From NCBI RefSeq assembly GCF_009828855.1, contig NZ_WUAG01000001.1, positions 1,860,001 to 1,924,000 on the forward strand: a stretch of 64,000 bases of DNA. Reading direction: 5' to 3'. Position 1 is the first letter of the stretch. Each line of letters starts with the position of its first letter. Made by a program: the position numbers and the translations under genes. Under the pieces are notes generated by a model, which ran no database searches, was not told where the DNA came from, and was given only the letters and a program-made list of their open reading frames with translations. This document shows positions 8,997 through 18,575 of the stretch, one piece after another. Source of the stretch: Psychromonas sp. L1A2. Lineage in GTDB: Bacteria; Pseudomonadota; Gammaproteobacteria; Enterobacterales; Psychromonadaceae.

Positions 8997-10427
8997 GTGA
9001 ATAAAACATACTTTAATATAAAAAATGCTATTGTAGCTACATCATTGTCATTCTTAATGAATGCCCCAATTTTGGCAGAAACATTACAAGTAAGCTGGTC
9101 TGATAGTTCTTCAAATGAGGACGGTTTCATTGTAGAAAAACGTCTTTTAGCGAATGGCGAATTTGAAAGTATTTCAACACTGGCAGCAAATGTTAGTTCT
9201 TATACTGACTCAGATGTAATTCTCGATGAAACTTACTGTTATCGTATCATTGCTTATAATCAAGCTGGTGAAAGTCCATCGGAAGAATCTTGTTTAGCGG
9301 TGATAGATGAAAGTGAAACAGACATCATTACACCTAAAATACCAAGTAAATCAACTGATCCAATATATTCTTATACTGATATATCAATCACCCATCAATT
9401 TATCAGTAAACCAACAACTATCGAGCTTGATGATAAAAAATTCTATTCATTTAAAAATGATGAAACTTATAATGAATTCTACAGTGATAGTAGCATCTAC
9501 AATACTGAGTTTTATGTCGATAATGGGCAAGCTAAAGAGTATTCACGCGACTATTTTGTATTTCAAAAAAATGGGAATGATTTAGTCAATGGCTATACCT
9601 ATATGGGGTTTAATAGTAATAACAAACTGTCATTTGATATGAAATCTAATGGAGGGAAACAAGTTGCAACCCTCTATATGCAAGCTGGTGTTTGGACTAA
9701 CGAAACTTCATCTATTGTTGTAACAGTAGGGGATACTGAGCAGTATATTACCTTACCAAAAGGTTACTCATGGCAGTATATTAGTGTTGACATTACTTTT
9801 GATGGAACCGTGCCGATAACAATAACAACTGATAAAGACCAAGGTGGATATAGTGGTTTAATGTTTGCAGGTATTGTCATTAATGATCCAGTATTCATTG
9901 AAGAAGTTGATATTGAAGAACCGATTCAATATGCATCTTTGTTGTCTGTAGACACAGGTGTTGACACCACTATTGATGTCTCAAGCGTTGAGTTTACAAC
10001 ATATGCTATGCAAAAAGGTAATGATGAATTTTCAGATGCAAGTGTAGAAAGCATTTCATATTTTGGTACTAACAGAACGTCATCTAATACTTATAAATTT
10101 ATTATACAAAACGATGTGACCCATTCAGGTTATAAGTTAATGAGTTGGAATGAAGAAAATGGTGTCACGATTAAGTTAGAAAGTGGTGAATCGCAAATCA
10201 ATATTGTATCGTTATATTTTTCTGCCGGTGCTTGGTCTAGAGAAACTGCTCTGATAGAAGTTATCATTAACGATCAAAGTGAGTTTATAGAATTAAGTTC
10301 AGGTTATTCATGGAAAAAAATGAAAGTGGATATTGAATTTGAAGGTGAGTTAAATCTGAGTATTCGTCCATCCGGTATATTAGGTGGTTACAGTGCATTT
10401 AAATTTGCTGGATTAACACTATATTAA
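8997..10427 (+). CDS. secreted fibronectin type III protein with duplicated C-terminal domain
   Basis: A 476-residue exported protein. GTG at 8997 is preferred over GTG 8985 because GGAG lies six bases before it and the signal peptide (residues 1-27, ending PILA) then begins VNKTYF. One FN3 domain (about 30-115) is followed by two related beta-rich domains, about 150-300 and 325-476. Both contain a block like LYxxAGxWxxET, then GYSWxxxxVDIxFxG and GGYSxxxFAG, so the C-terminal half arose by duplication. No catalytic motif is seen; a surface, matrix or carbohydrate-binding role is inference. The upstream c-di-GMP riboswitch ties it to the biofilm/motility switch. A strong terminator follows. 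Confidence 0.8.
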   Translation: MNKTYFNIKNAIVATSLSFLMNAPILAETLQVSWSDSSSNEDGFIVEKRLLANGEFESISTLAANVSSYTDSDVILDETYCYRIIAYNQAGESPSEESCLAVIDESETDIITPKIPSKSTDPIYSYTDISITHQFISKPTTIELDDKKFYSFKNDETYNEFYSDSSIYNTEFYVDNGQAKEYSRDYFVFQKNGNDLVNGYTYMGFNSNNKLSFDMKSNGGKQVATLYMQAGVWTNETSSIVVTVGDTEQYITLPKGYSWQYISVDITFDGTVPITITTDKDQGGYSGLMFAGIVINDPVFIEEVDIEEPIQYASLLSVDTGVDTTIDVSSVEFTTYAMQKGNDEFSDASVESISYFGTNRTSSNTYKFIIQNDVTHSGYKLMSWNEENGVTIKLESGESQINIVSLYFSAGAWSRETALIEVIINDQSEFIELSSGYSWKKMKVDIEFEGELNLSIRPSGILGGYSAFKFAGLTLY

Positions 10428-10456
10428 GATAACCAATTTTAATATAAAGAATATTA

Positions 10457-10487
10457 AAAACCGAATCTATGTGATTCGGTTTTTTTA
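10457..10487 (+). terminator. rho-independent terminator
   Basis: CCGAATC (10461-10467) pairs with GATTCGG (10473-10479), flanked by an A run before and seven Ts after. It ends the riboswitch-controlled gene. Confidence 0.85.
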
Positions 10488-10706
10488 TGTGTTTAATTTT
10501 ACTTTTAAAATTGACGTAGAGAGAGAGTTTAATAGGCTCTACCTTTCACTTATATGATAAATGTCAAATTTATATCTTTAACTAAATTAATTCTATTGCT
10601 AATATACCATTGGTTTTATTGTTGTTTACATAAATTCTGTGATAGAAGTGTTCAATAAGTTTGACTTTATTTTTATTGGTTGAATTTACTTCATATAAGG
10701 TTAAAT

Positions 10707-11042
10707 ATGGATATTATCATTATTCTTTTTTTATTTGCTATGCTCTTTTTTTTTACGGCGATACCAATAAAAATTGGTGCACATATTTTAAAAATTGAAG
10801 GTGCTACGATAGGCGTTTGCTTTATCGCAGTGGTTCTTTCAATTATAGCCAGTATCTTAGTGGCACTTTTTATTGGTGAAGGTATCTTCCCAAGTGTTAT
10901 TGCTTTTATTATTACAGGTATTTTCTTTTCTTGGTTATTCAAAACAAATACGGTTACCGGCTTTGTACTTGCAGGGATCAGTATTGGAGTTCAACTTCTG
11001 TTTACTTTTATTATCGCAGGTTTAGGTTTTGCTCTTTCTTAA
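10707..11042 (+). CDS. small four-TM membrane protein
   Basis: A 111-residue, almost entirely hydrophobic protein with segments at about 2-20, 34-56, 60-77 and 82-108. ATG 10707 is chosen over the upstream ATG 10680 because TAAGG sits six bases before it. No charged active-site motif and no recognised family. It is a single-gene unit. Confidence 0.55.
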   Translation: MDIIIILFLFAMLFFFTAIPIKIGAHILKIEGATIGVCFIAVVLSIIASILVALFIGEGIFPSVIAFIITGIFFSWLFKTNTVTGFVLAGISIGVQLLFTFIIAGLGFALS

Positions 11043-11082
11043 GTTGTTAAATACAAATTAGTTTATTTAAGTAATGATTCTA

Positions 11083-11404
11083 GGTACCCGTTACCATTCA
11101 AGCTGTAAAATTTAGCAAACAGTTATTAGCAAACAGTTATTAGCAAACAGTTATTAGCAAACAGTTATTAGCAAACAGTTATTAGCAAAGAGTGAAGAGG
11201 AGAGATTCTAAGCATAAAGAGGAAGATCTAACGGATAAATCGACACTTTCTAACAACTAAGATGTTTACTTCACTTCTTTCCTTCTAGATTGCTAGCTTG
11301 AAAAGCAATTATTTGTTGAAGCCTTTGGTAAGGACTAGTTATTGCCATCAGGTTGCACCTTAATTTGACTCGCTAACTATTGAACAAATCACCTTGAACG
11401 GTAA
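11083..11404. repeat. MITE-like repeat, family C, with internal tandem repeats
   Basis: Begins GGTACCCGTTACCATTCAAG and ends with the inverted-like CACCTTGAACGGTAATA. The relation to 29563-29707 (ACTCGTTACCTTTCA...GAATGGTAATGGGTATGAG) suggests a third short inverted-repeat family. Here the interior is enlarged by a 14-bp tandem array. A family A copy abuts it directly. The assignment is tentative because the termini are only partly conserved. Confidence 0.4.
11114..11189. repeat. 14-bp tandem repeat, five full units
   Basis: AGCAAACAGTTATT is repeated perfectly five times (11114-11183), followed by a partial sixth unit AGCAAA. The perfect identity indicates recent expansion by slippage. It is not in a gene. 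Confidence 0.95.
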
Positions 11405-11562
11405 TACCAAAAGAATTAATAAGGTGATCATTCTTACTGGTTAAAATCCCCCTAACTGCGTTGTGAGTTTTGAAGTGAGAACAACTATCTCCTACAACTC
11501 ACGCCTTATTAGTGTTAATTTTTCCTGCGCAATCTCTGATCACTTATTTAATTCCATTAGTA
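11405..11562. repeat. MITE-like repeat, family A, copy 2
   Basis: A full-length copy (158 bp) of the element at 5129-5287, same orientation, with only scattered substitutions, including TTAGTA for TTGGTA at the right end. Confidence 0.8.
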
Positions 11563-11717
11563 TAACGGACATATGTGTAAGGAAATTAACTTAATTTTTT
11601 ATTCTAAATTTTCTGTTCTTTCTCTTATTTCTACAAGTAATTCTACTCTTTTGGGCCTGGGTACTTCACTTTCTGAGCTTATAAAACTAAATAAAAACTA
11701 CAAGAATACTATGTGAG

Positions 11718-11750
11718 TACCATATGAATACCATATGAATACCATATGAA
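11718..11750. repeat. 11-bp tandem repeat, three units
   Basis: TACCATATGAA occurs three times in tandem about 60 bases upstream of the NrtS-like gene. Each unit contains the palindrome CATATG. It could be a regulator binding array or simple slippage; nothing decides. Confidence 0.75.
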
Positions 11751-11813
11751 TGGTAGCTGCTTAGAATATTTTGTGTATTATTCTTAAATATTAAATAATT
11801 AGGAATATTGATC

Positions 11814-12050
11814 ATGACTAAACAAGCTTCTGGATTTCTAGATTTAGCCTTTACTCCAAAAATCGTTAAACCAGCCTTGAAAGTTGCATTGTTCGTAGGA
11901 ACTTTACTTGCTTTAATAAATCATGGCAGTGCTATTTCACGAATGGATTTAGATCTTAATCGCTTTGTTCAAATTATACTGACTTACTGTGTTCCTTATG
12001 GGGTATCAACTTATTCTGCTGTTAAAGCACTGCAGAATCGTGAGAAATAG
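11814..12050 (+). CDS. NrtS-like small membrane protein (nitrate/nitrite transporter family)
   Basis: A 78-residue protein with two membrane segments (about 20-40 and 52-72). The pattern TPKIVKPALKVALFVGTLLA followed by LINHGSAI and ILTYCVPYGVSTYSAV is that of the NrtS family, a pair of whose members transports nitrate/nitrite in cyanobacteria. Bacterial single-gene members are largely untested, so transport here is inference. ATG 11814 with AGGA nine bases upstream is preferred over TTG 11808. Confidence 0.7.
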   Translation: MTKQASGFLDLAFTPKIVKPALKVALFVGTLLALINHGSAISRMDLDLNRFVQIILTYCVPYGVSTYSAVKALQNREK

Positions 12051-12223
12051 AATAAAATATATTGGCAAAACTCCTTATTTAAAAGCTATTTAATCAACCT
12101 GCTTTTTAAAAAATATACTTTTATTCTGTCATATTATTGAGCTCTATTTATGAAGCTTATTTACCTGCAATCTCAACTGATCTATCTGATGATGAGGTTT
12201 TGAAATAGGACTAAATACACTTG

Positions 12224-12598
12224 GATTGATGGTTAACGGTGTTGCTGTCTTTAACTGGGTGACGCCATGAGTTTAGGTACTGACCAATGGTATACTTTAG
12301 CACCTATAGCAGAGCAATATGATGTCGACATGTGTGGAGGGCACGCAGAAAATGGGACATACCATCATCACTTCTATACTAGCTGTTATTAGATGATACG
12401 GGAGAGGAGCATTCATCTATTTATGGTTTTGCTGCTGATGTGGATGCATTATATGGTTCATATGAAAGTAATGGTGAATTACCGATTAGTGGTTGGAAAA
12501 TACGTGACCTTGGCGCTTCAGAATCTGAAGGTGGTTGTAATACTGACGCAGGGCCACCACAATAGTAGTGATAGTGATTTGTTCCGTATTAAGATTTG
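12224..12598 (+). pseudogene. degraded YHYH-domain protein gene
   Basis: Fragments of a YHYH-family secreted protein can be read in several frames: LMVNGVAVFNW near 12224-12258; then EQYDVDMCGGHAENGTYHHH and FYTSC, closed by a TAG near 12390; then EEHSSIYGFAADVDALYGSY and SGWKIRDLGASESEGGCNT to about 12553. Frameshifts and stops separate the pieces, and the C-terminal YHYH segment itself is gone. It is a clear relic, since the order and spacing of the pieces agree with intact relatives. The original function is not known with certainty. Confidence 0.7.
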
Positions 12599-12618
12599 AT
12601 CATTAATCATGTCTTAAT

Positions 12619-12655
12619 TAACAAAGGTACTGTAGTCAGCACCTTTGTTAGTTTT
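12619..12655. terminator. hairpin terminator
   Basis: TAACAAAGGT...CAGCACCTTTGTTA forms a stem of about 12 bp followed by a T-rich stretch. It lies between the YHYH relic (plus) and the DUF3297 gene (minus), so it may serve either or both. Confidence 0.65.
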
Positions 12656-12716
12656 GAATAAGATAAACGATATATTGATAAAAATGAAAATAATTAATAT
12701 TCGTTTTTAATAACGT

Positions 12717-12965
12717 CTAACGATAAAAAGCTTCAACAGTCCCTTTTTTCGTCACTAGTAGTGGGTTTCCACGACGGTCTAGTGCTTTATGTGCAGCGAC
12801 TTTTACCCAACCTTCACTAATACAATATTCTTCAACATCAAAACGTTCTTTTCCATTAAAACGAATACCAACCTCATATTCAAAAATTTCAGCGATATGG
12901 TGAGGGCTGCGTGGGTTGCCAGAAAAGCGATCAGGTAGAGCTGGTTTTGATTTAGTATCGTTCAT
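12717..12965 (-). CDS. DUF3297 family protein
   Basis: An 82-residue soluble protein that matches the DUF3297 pattern end to end: N-terminal KPALPDRFSGNPRSPHH, then IGIRFNGKER-like GIRFNGKERFDVEEYCISEG, then KALDRRGNPL and a C-terminal EAFYR. Members are short, conserved in proteobacteria and of unknown function; glutathione-peroxidase neighbours are sometimes reported, but none is here. Monocistronic. Confidence 0.88.
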   Translation of the reverse strand: MNDTKSKPALPDRFSGNPRSPHHIAEIFEYEVGIRFNGKERFDVEEYCISEGWVKVAAHKALDRRGNPLLVTKKGTVEAFYR

Positions 12966-13738
12966 ATTTATGCCTGTAGTAAATAAAAGTGCGTCATTGT
13001 AAGCAATATAATAAAAACGCTCAAGAAATGTATTTATAAATTTAACCTTATTTTAACCTTTGTTTATTTATAGTAAAAGCAGAAATAGGAGGCCTTAAAA
13101 ACTTCATAACAGGATGAAAATTAATATTGTTTTATCTCAGCTATTTTTGCTCAATATCCAGATAAATAAGATATTTTATTAGTTAGTATTTTCATTACCA
13201 ATAGCAATTTATTATCCCAATTAAAAATAAAATCAAATGATATTTATAAATAGAAAACCTTGTATTTTATTATTCGTCTTTATTGGTATAGCAGATCCTT
13301 TGAGTGATGCAGTTGCTGATGTAGATATTCAATGAATAAGTAAAGATACTTTAATTAAATCACCGTCCTGTTTTATAAACTTCGCGTACTGCAAACTAAA
13401 TGCTATTAAGCGATATTCATTAAACTATAAATGAGTCTTTATTTAATATAATCGGTATTAAAAATCAGATAACTAATACATTAACACCTTTCTTAATAAT
13501 TAAATTAACTGTCGTTATTAATATCTTGTTTTTGTGTTTCTATGGTTTAATGTTTATTTTTATTTTATGTTGTTGATATGGGAATATATTTAACGTAATC
13601 TTGTAGTTAGGTGTTGAATATCGAATTTTAATCCCCTTGCTCGTCTTCTATACGACCTACTAAACATTAAACATTGAAAAATTAACTATTAGCTCAATAA
13701 AACGAGTCTATTTATTTGGTTTTATACTGAGAGTAATA
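12966..13738. other. gene-poor AT-rich stretch
   Basis: About 770 bases without a supportable gene, RNA or repeat. A 32-codon frame at 13237-13335 has no ribosome binding site and is not called. Confidence 0.5.
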
Positions 13739-14230
13739 ATGAAAAATTTGTGTGTTTGCCTTGCATTATTGGTCTCAACCACCGTGTTGGCAGGTCAAGA
13801 AACCTCAATTGTTAATATCGCAAAAGAAAATAATTTCAATACTTGTCTTCCACAACTTAAAATTGCTTCAGATTTTATAATTGGTAATAAAAAACATACA
13901 ACTCATGCTTATTGGAACACAGATAAAGCAGATCAACGTATGTACTCAAGTTTGACATCAAAAGGCTATAGTGACGGCGATTCCCATGTCACAATCGCTG
14001 CGGCACAGACTATATCAGGTAAATGTGATGTATTTTATGTAGAAACATATGCTCTACCTAAAGCCTGCTTGGTCGCTCGTGAAGATACCTTTCAAGGATT
14101 TAAGTACAAAGGTACGATGAACGATAAAACGTTATTACTTGAAAATGAATCTGGTGCGGTAAATATTTATCTTACTCCTCAAGGTGATTCAATTTGTCTT
14201 GTGTCCAAACGAGAGGCTTTATATCAATAA
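13739..14230 (+). CDS. secreted/periplasmic hypothetical protein
   Basis: A 163-residue protein with a classic signal peptide (KNLCVCLALLVSTTVLAG, cleavage near residue 19). The mature part contains four cysteines (CLPQL, GKCDVF, KACLVA, SICLVS) that could form two disulphides in the periplasm. No family recognised. Spacing to neighbours is large and no Shine-Dalgarno stronger than GAG is seen. Confidence 0.6.
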   Translation: MKNLCVCLALLVSTTVLAGQETSIVNIAKENNFNTCLPQLKIASDFIIGNKKHTTHAYWNTDKADQRMYSSLTSKGYSDGDSHVTIAAAQTISGKCDVFYVETYALPKACLVAREDTFQGFKYKGTMNDKTLLLENESGAVNIYLTPQGDSICLVSKREALYQ

Positions 14231-14346
14231 ATATCTTCCTATATACCTTTTAAAGTATTTATTCGGGTTAAATTTTACATTAAGAAGAATTGTTACCTGC
14301 TTCAAACACGATACTCATTGATGATCTTGATACTACTTCTTCGAAA

Positions 14347-14378
14347 TTCACTAATTCACTAATTCACTAATTTACTAA
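14347..14378. repeat. 8-bp tandem repeat
   Basis: TTCACTAA is repeated three times, followed by one TTTACTAA variant, in the 550-bp gap between the secreted protein and the chemoreceptor. Nothing else in this gap is recognisable. Confidence 0.7.
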
Positions 14379-14783
14379 TTCAATATTTTATTAATTTACT
14401 TAGTAGTGAAAGTCACCTTTGGTCAAAGTAATAATTGAAAACAAAACAACTCCCTCCATTGAAGCAACGCTTTTGTGTTAATAAAAAACAATAAAATTAG
14501 CTAGTTATAAACTTTAAATGAGCAAGATAAAGTGAATAACAACATATTTTGTTAGCAAGCAGGATGAAATAATTATTAATTTAACCACAGTGACTAAAGT
14601 CACACTTTAGAGGTAGATTGATGATTAGACTGAATATACTAGCATCATAGAAACATACCGTTTTTCTCGCTTAATCAGCATGTTAAGTTCCAAATTATCA
14701 TTTAACAATAACTTTAATTTAATTTGGATAATTACTTTTTTGCTCGCTGAAGCGACAATATTACATCAATATATGGAAATATT

Positions 14784-16226
14784 ATGAAAGAAGTTCAGTT
14801 TAGAAATGTCGATAAATTATTTATTAAAATGTCTCTTAACGATAAGTTTTGGGTTATTTTTGGCTTATTTTTCATCGTATTAAGTAGTGTATCTATCAAT
14901 AGTTATCAGAAAACATTAACGCAAATAGAAAGGCAATCTATGACAACTGTTGAACAACGGTTAACGGGAATGGTACAGGCATTAGAAGCAACCAAGCAAC
15001 TCGACAAATTAACGTCATTAGGCGTTCAACTAACATCAGCTTCTAAAGAGTCATATCGTCAAGGAGAGCAAGTCACTGCAGTTACTAAAATTACATCTCA
15101 ACAATTTGCATCACTCACGGAATCTGTTTCTTCTTTAGAACAAGAAATGAAGCAACAAGCCTTATATTCATTAGCTTTATCATTTTTGTGGGTTTTACCA
15201 TTAGGGCTCATTCTTTATTGGACTGCAACATTCCTCAGTGGTGCATTATGGGTTCTGTGGGATACGACGTTAAAGATTATAAAAGGCGATTTAACTTCTC
15301 GTTTAGGCTTCATAGAAGGGCGCGATGAATTCGGTACTATTGGTGCTTCACTTGATAAGGCAATGGATACGTTATCTGAGCTCGTTGATACGGTAAAAGA
15401 AAATACATCAATGTTACATAATACTTCGTCTGAAATTGCACAACATAGCAAACAAAGTGAACAACAAATTAATCAGCAATATACTTCATTAGATTCAGTA
15501 GCAACAGCAATGGAAGAAATGACTGCTTCTTCACAAGAAGTGACTAGTATTTCACAAAGTGCTTCAAAACACGTTGAACAAAATTCTGACCATATCAAAC
15601 AGAGCGATAACCGAGTTCGACTTGTTATTAGTGAGATACAACAATTATCGAATTACATTGAAGAAACGTCTTATTCAGTGGCTACATTAAAAGCAAATGC
15701 GACAAAAATAGATGAAGTGATTACAACGATTAACTCAATTTCTGATCAAACTAACTTGTTAGCGCTTAATGCTGCTATAGAAGCCGCTCGAGCGGGCGAA
15801 ATGGGTCGAGGATTTGCTGTCGTTGCCGATGAGGTTAGAACGCTAGCAAGTCGCACACAAGATGCGACAGTTGAGATTCAGGCGATGATCAGTGACCTAC
15901 AGTCTGAAACGAATAACATATCAAACATTACTAATAATACAGTCGAACAGGCACAAACCAGTACTGCTTTGATCAAAGAGATAGGCACTGATATCAACGC
16001 CATCGCAGAGTCTTCGCAAGCTGTAATCGAAATGACATTTCATATTGTGACATCGTCAGAAGAACAAAGCTCCGTAGCTAATAATATTTCATCCGAACTC
16101 AGTGGAATTCGAGATCAATCGAACTCTATTCGTGATTTTGCACATCAGTCTTCATTAGGCACTAACAATTTATCAAATGGCACTGAGAATTTAGGACGAA
16201 TATTAGCCCATTACCGTACTTCATAA
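14784..16226 (+). CDS. methyl-accepting chemotaxis protein with short periplasmic domain
   Basis: A 480-residue receptor. TM1 at about 22-40, a periplasmic stretch of only about 85 residues rich in Gln/Glu/Thr and predicted helical (four-helix-bundle-like at most), TM2 at about 133-153, a HAMP segment, and a complete signalling domain with the tip [20 protein letters not shown] and [16 protein letters not shown]. It relays a signal to CheA/CheW. The small sensor region may sense through the membrane or an internal signal; the ligand is unknown. It has no C-terminal CheR pentapeptide. A terminator follows. Confidence 0.9.
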   Translation: MKEVQFRNVDKLFIKMSLNDKFWVIFGLFFIVLSSVSINSYQKTLTQIERQSMTTVEQRLTGMVQALEATKQLDKLTSLGVQLTSASKESYRQGEQVTAVTKITSQQFASLTESVSSLEQEMKQQALYSLALSFLWVLPLGLILYWTATFLSGALWVLWDTTLKIIKGDLTSRLGFIEGRDEFGTIGASLDKAMDTLSELVDTVKENTSMLHNTSSEIAQHSKQSEQQINQQYTSLDSVATAMEEMTASSQEVTSISQSASKHVEQNSDHIKQSDNRVRLVISEIQQLSNYIEETSYSVATLKANATKIDEVITTINSISDQTNLLALNAAIEAARAGEMGRGFAVVADEVRTLASRTQDATVEIQAMISDLQSETNNISNITNNTVEQAQTSTALIKEIGTDINAIAESSQAVIEMTFHIVTSSEEQSSVANNISSELSGIRDQSNSIRDFAHQSSLGTNNLSNGTENLGRILAHYRTS

Positions 16227-16270
16227 TTATATAAAAAGACTATAAATAAAAATAGTTGAAGACGGTAGTG

Positions 16271-16300
16271 AGTATGCACTGTTAATGCAGTGCATACTTT
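16271..16300 (+). terminator. rho-independent terminator
   Basis: AGTATGCACTG and CAGTGCATACT form a perfect 11-bp stem with a 6-base loop, followed by TTATT. It ends the chemoreceptor transcript. Confidence 0.8.
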
Positions 16301-16429
16301 ATTCTTCAATTCTCTTACAAATTTAGAACGCTTATTTAATGTAATGGGTATAACTTTAAAGCATCAAATAATGTGATGATACAACCCACTAGTGTATTAT
16401 TGACGATATTAAAATATGAGGTATTAATT

Positions 16430-16756
16430 TTGAGTCTAACGGCAATCACTTTTTTTGAGCGTTTTGAAGCTGATATTTTATCTGGTAAAAAAACCTTAAC
16501 TATTAGAGATGATGCCGAGAAGGATTATCTACCAGGAAGTATTGTGCAAGTTTCAACTTATGAACATAATCGATGGTTTTGTGCATTAAAAATAGAATCA
16601 GTTGAAGCTATTTTATTTTCTGATTTATCAGATAGTCATGCAAAACAAGAGAATATGACGCTATCAGAACTAAAAAATGTCATCAAAGAAATCTATCCAG
16701 GTATTCGCCATTTATATGTTATTTCATATGAATTAATAAAAGAACAAATAGTATAA
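16430..16756 (+). CDS. yqfB: YqfB-type N(4)-acetylcytidine amidohydrolase (ASCH domain)
   Basis: A 108-residue ASCH-fold protein aligned along its length with E. coli YqfB: ITFFERFEADILSGKKTLTI then RDDAE near the N-terminus, a central WFCALKIESVE strand, and HAKQENMTLSELKNVIKEIY followed by PG. YqfB hydrolyses N4-acetylcytidine to cytidine. The conserved N-terminal Lys (GKKT) and Glu (QENMT) expected in the active site are present. TTG 16430 is chosen as start because GAGG is eight bases upstream and the family begins just there; an in-frame ATG at 16373 would add an unlike extension. Confidence 0.85.
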   Translation: MSLTAITFFERFEADILSGKKTLTIRDDAEKDYLPGSIVQVSTYEHNRWFCALKIESVEAILFSDLSDSHAKQENMTLSELKNVIKEIYPGIRHLYVISYELIKEQIV

Positions 16757-16842
16757 AACCACTTCGAGTAAGCAGTTAAAGAATTTGTATTATTCTTGAT
16801 TTCATTTTTTGTATTGAATCATTCTAATAGTTCAATAGGGTA

Positions 16843-16888
16843 GATAGGACAAGGAAAGAAATTTCATAAAATCCTATCCTTGTCTATC
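16843..16888. terminator. hairpin between convergent genes
   Basis: GATAGGACAAGGA pairs imperfectly with TCCTTGTCTATC across about 20 bases, between yqfB (plus) and the helicase (minus). The T tract is weak. Confidence 0.35.
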
Positions 16889-16906
16889 GGTTCAATTTAG
16901 TAGAAA

Positions 16907-18229
16907 TTAACTATTTCCTAGCCAAATATCTGCATTAATTTGCGGTTGTTTTTTATTCTTTTTCTTACCCGTACCTTCAGGTTTAGCCATCGGTTTATCA
17001 CCTGAAGCAAATACATCTTTAACAAACTCAACCGTTTCAAAGCCTGCAATTTGTTCTCTTTCAAGGCGTAATTTGTTCTTTTTTTCAATTACGTTGAAGT
17101 GATGATAATCTTCATGGTCAATAATAGATAACGCTAAGCCGATTTCACCAGCACGGCCACTTCGCCCTATACGATGCATATAATCCGATGGACTTCTTGG
17201 TAAATCAAAGTTGATTACAACAGGTAGTTTATCGATGTCTAAACCACGGGCAGCAATATCGGTAGCAATTAATACTTGAATTTCACCAGCTTTAAAAGCA
17301 TCAAGCACACGAGTACGAGCGCCTTGCCCTTTGTCACCGTGAAAAACTTCAGCAGTAATACCACGTTTAGCGAGTTTATCTGCTAAATGATTACAGCTGT
17401 TTTTAGCATTTACAAATATTAAAGCTTGTTGCCAGTTATGTAATTTAATCAAATGTGCTAATAGAGCCGTTTTCTGGCCTTTGTTTACTGTAAATACTCG
17501 TTGTACTAAGGTACTTGAGTCAGCACTTTGTAATTGAATTTCAATTGGATCATTAAGTAATGCTTCGGTTAATAACTTTACTTGTTCAGGAAAGGTTGCT
17601 GAAAATAATAAAGTTTGTTTTTGTACTGGTAATAAAGCAAGTATCGAAGTTAATTCGTCAGTAAAGCCTAGACTTAACATACGATCGGCTTCATCTAAGA
17701 CTAAGGTTTTTACTTTATCGAGTTTGATTGCATTACTTGAAATCAAATCTAATAATCGTCCAGGTGTCGCCACTAATATATCTGTGCCGCCGCGTAGCGC
17801 CAGCATTTGAGTATTAGCTGAAACACCGCCGAATACAGCAACCGTTTTAATTGCACCATTAAAATGCACTGCATAAGATTTAATACTATCGGCAACTTGT
17901 TTAGCAAGTTCTCGAGTGGGTACTAAAATTAACCCTGATACATAATTTCCTTCACCATTATTACTATTAGTTTTTTTAGTCGTATCTGAATGTGAAGACA
18001 GTTGTTGCAAAAGAGGTAGTGCAAACGCTGCCGTTTTACCAGAACCCGTATTGGCGCCTGCTATTAAATCACGTCCCGCTAATATATTTGGAATAGCTTG
18101 GGTTTGAATAGGGGTGGCTTGCAGATATTCAAGTTCAGTTAATCGTGCTAGCAAAGGTGAAATAAGGCCAAGGTCAGTGAAGTTGGCTGTAGTTGTATCG
18201 GTTGTAAAATTCGTGGTATCAGAGGTCAT
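16907..18229 (-). CDS. DEAD-box ATP-dependent RNA helicase (RhlE-like group)
   Basis: A 440-residue DEAD-box helicase that unwinds short RNA duplexes, likely in ribosome assembly or mRNA turnover. All motifs are present in order: Q motif (ATPIQTQAIP), motif I GANTGSGKT, Ia PTRELA, Ib TPGRLLD, II LDEADRM, III SAT, IV LIFVNAK, V ATDIAARGLDI, VI HRIGRSGRAG. The N-terminus is Thr-rich and low-complexity. The C-terminal tail is Lys-rich (GTGKKKNKKQPQ), suited to RNA binding. It resembles RhlE more than DeaD by its short tail, but the exact subfamily is not certain. Confidence 0.9.
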   Translation of the reverse strand: MTSDTTNFTTDTTTANFTDLGLISPLLARLTELEYLQATPIQTQAIPNILAGRDLIAGANTGSGKTAAFALPLLQQLSSHSDTTKKTNSNNGEGNYVSGLILVPTRELAKQVADSIKSYAVHFNGAIKTVAVFGGVSANTQMLALRGGTDILVATPGRLLDLISSNAIKLDKVKTLVLDEADRMLSLGFTDELTSILALLPVQKQTLLFSATFPEQVKLLTEALLNDPIEIQLQSADSSTLVQRVFTVNKGQKTALLAHLIKLHNWQQALIFVNAKNSCNHLADKLAKRGITAEVFHGDKGQGARTRVLDAFKAGEIQVLIATDIAARGLDIDKLPVVINFDLPRSPSDYMHRIGRSGRAGEIGLALSIIDHEDYHHFNVIEKKNKLRLEREQIAGFETVEFVKDVFASGDKPMAKPEGTGKKKNKKQPQINADIWLGNS

Positions 18230-18575
18230 TAATATAAAAGGCTCAAAGCTAAAAATAATAGCTTTCTATTTTAACTTATTTATACAAGCTTGAGTTAATT
18301 AAATCGAAACGGTTCAGGCTAACATAATAACCAAAACACAGAACATTGAATTTTAAGCTAATATTTTTATTAAAAAGTAAAAAATAAAGTATTTAACAAC
18401 ATTAATACGTTAAATGAAATATCAATAAATAGAATTATTTAACCTATTTAGGCGTTATTGGAAAAGAAGACGTTAAATACCGTGTTTATTATGTGAAAAA
18501 GGCATTAGGGCAGAGTAAGAGAAGGAAGTCAAAAAGGCGGTCATAAAAGTGTATAAGTATTTTGGTCATGTATTT
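18230..18575. other. intergenic region without recognisable features
   Basis: 346 AT-rich bases between two minus-strand genes. It must contain the helicase promoter, but I see no convincing motif. Confidence 0.4.

Noticed and set aside
13237..13335. 32-codon open frame with a hydrophobic start
   Set aside because: No Shine-Dalgarno, no similarity, and isolated in AT-rich sequence.
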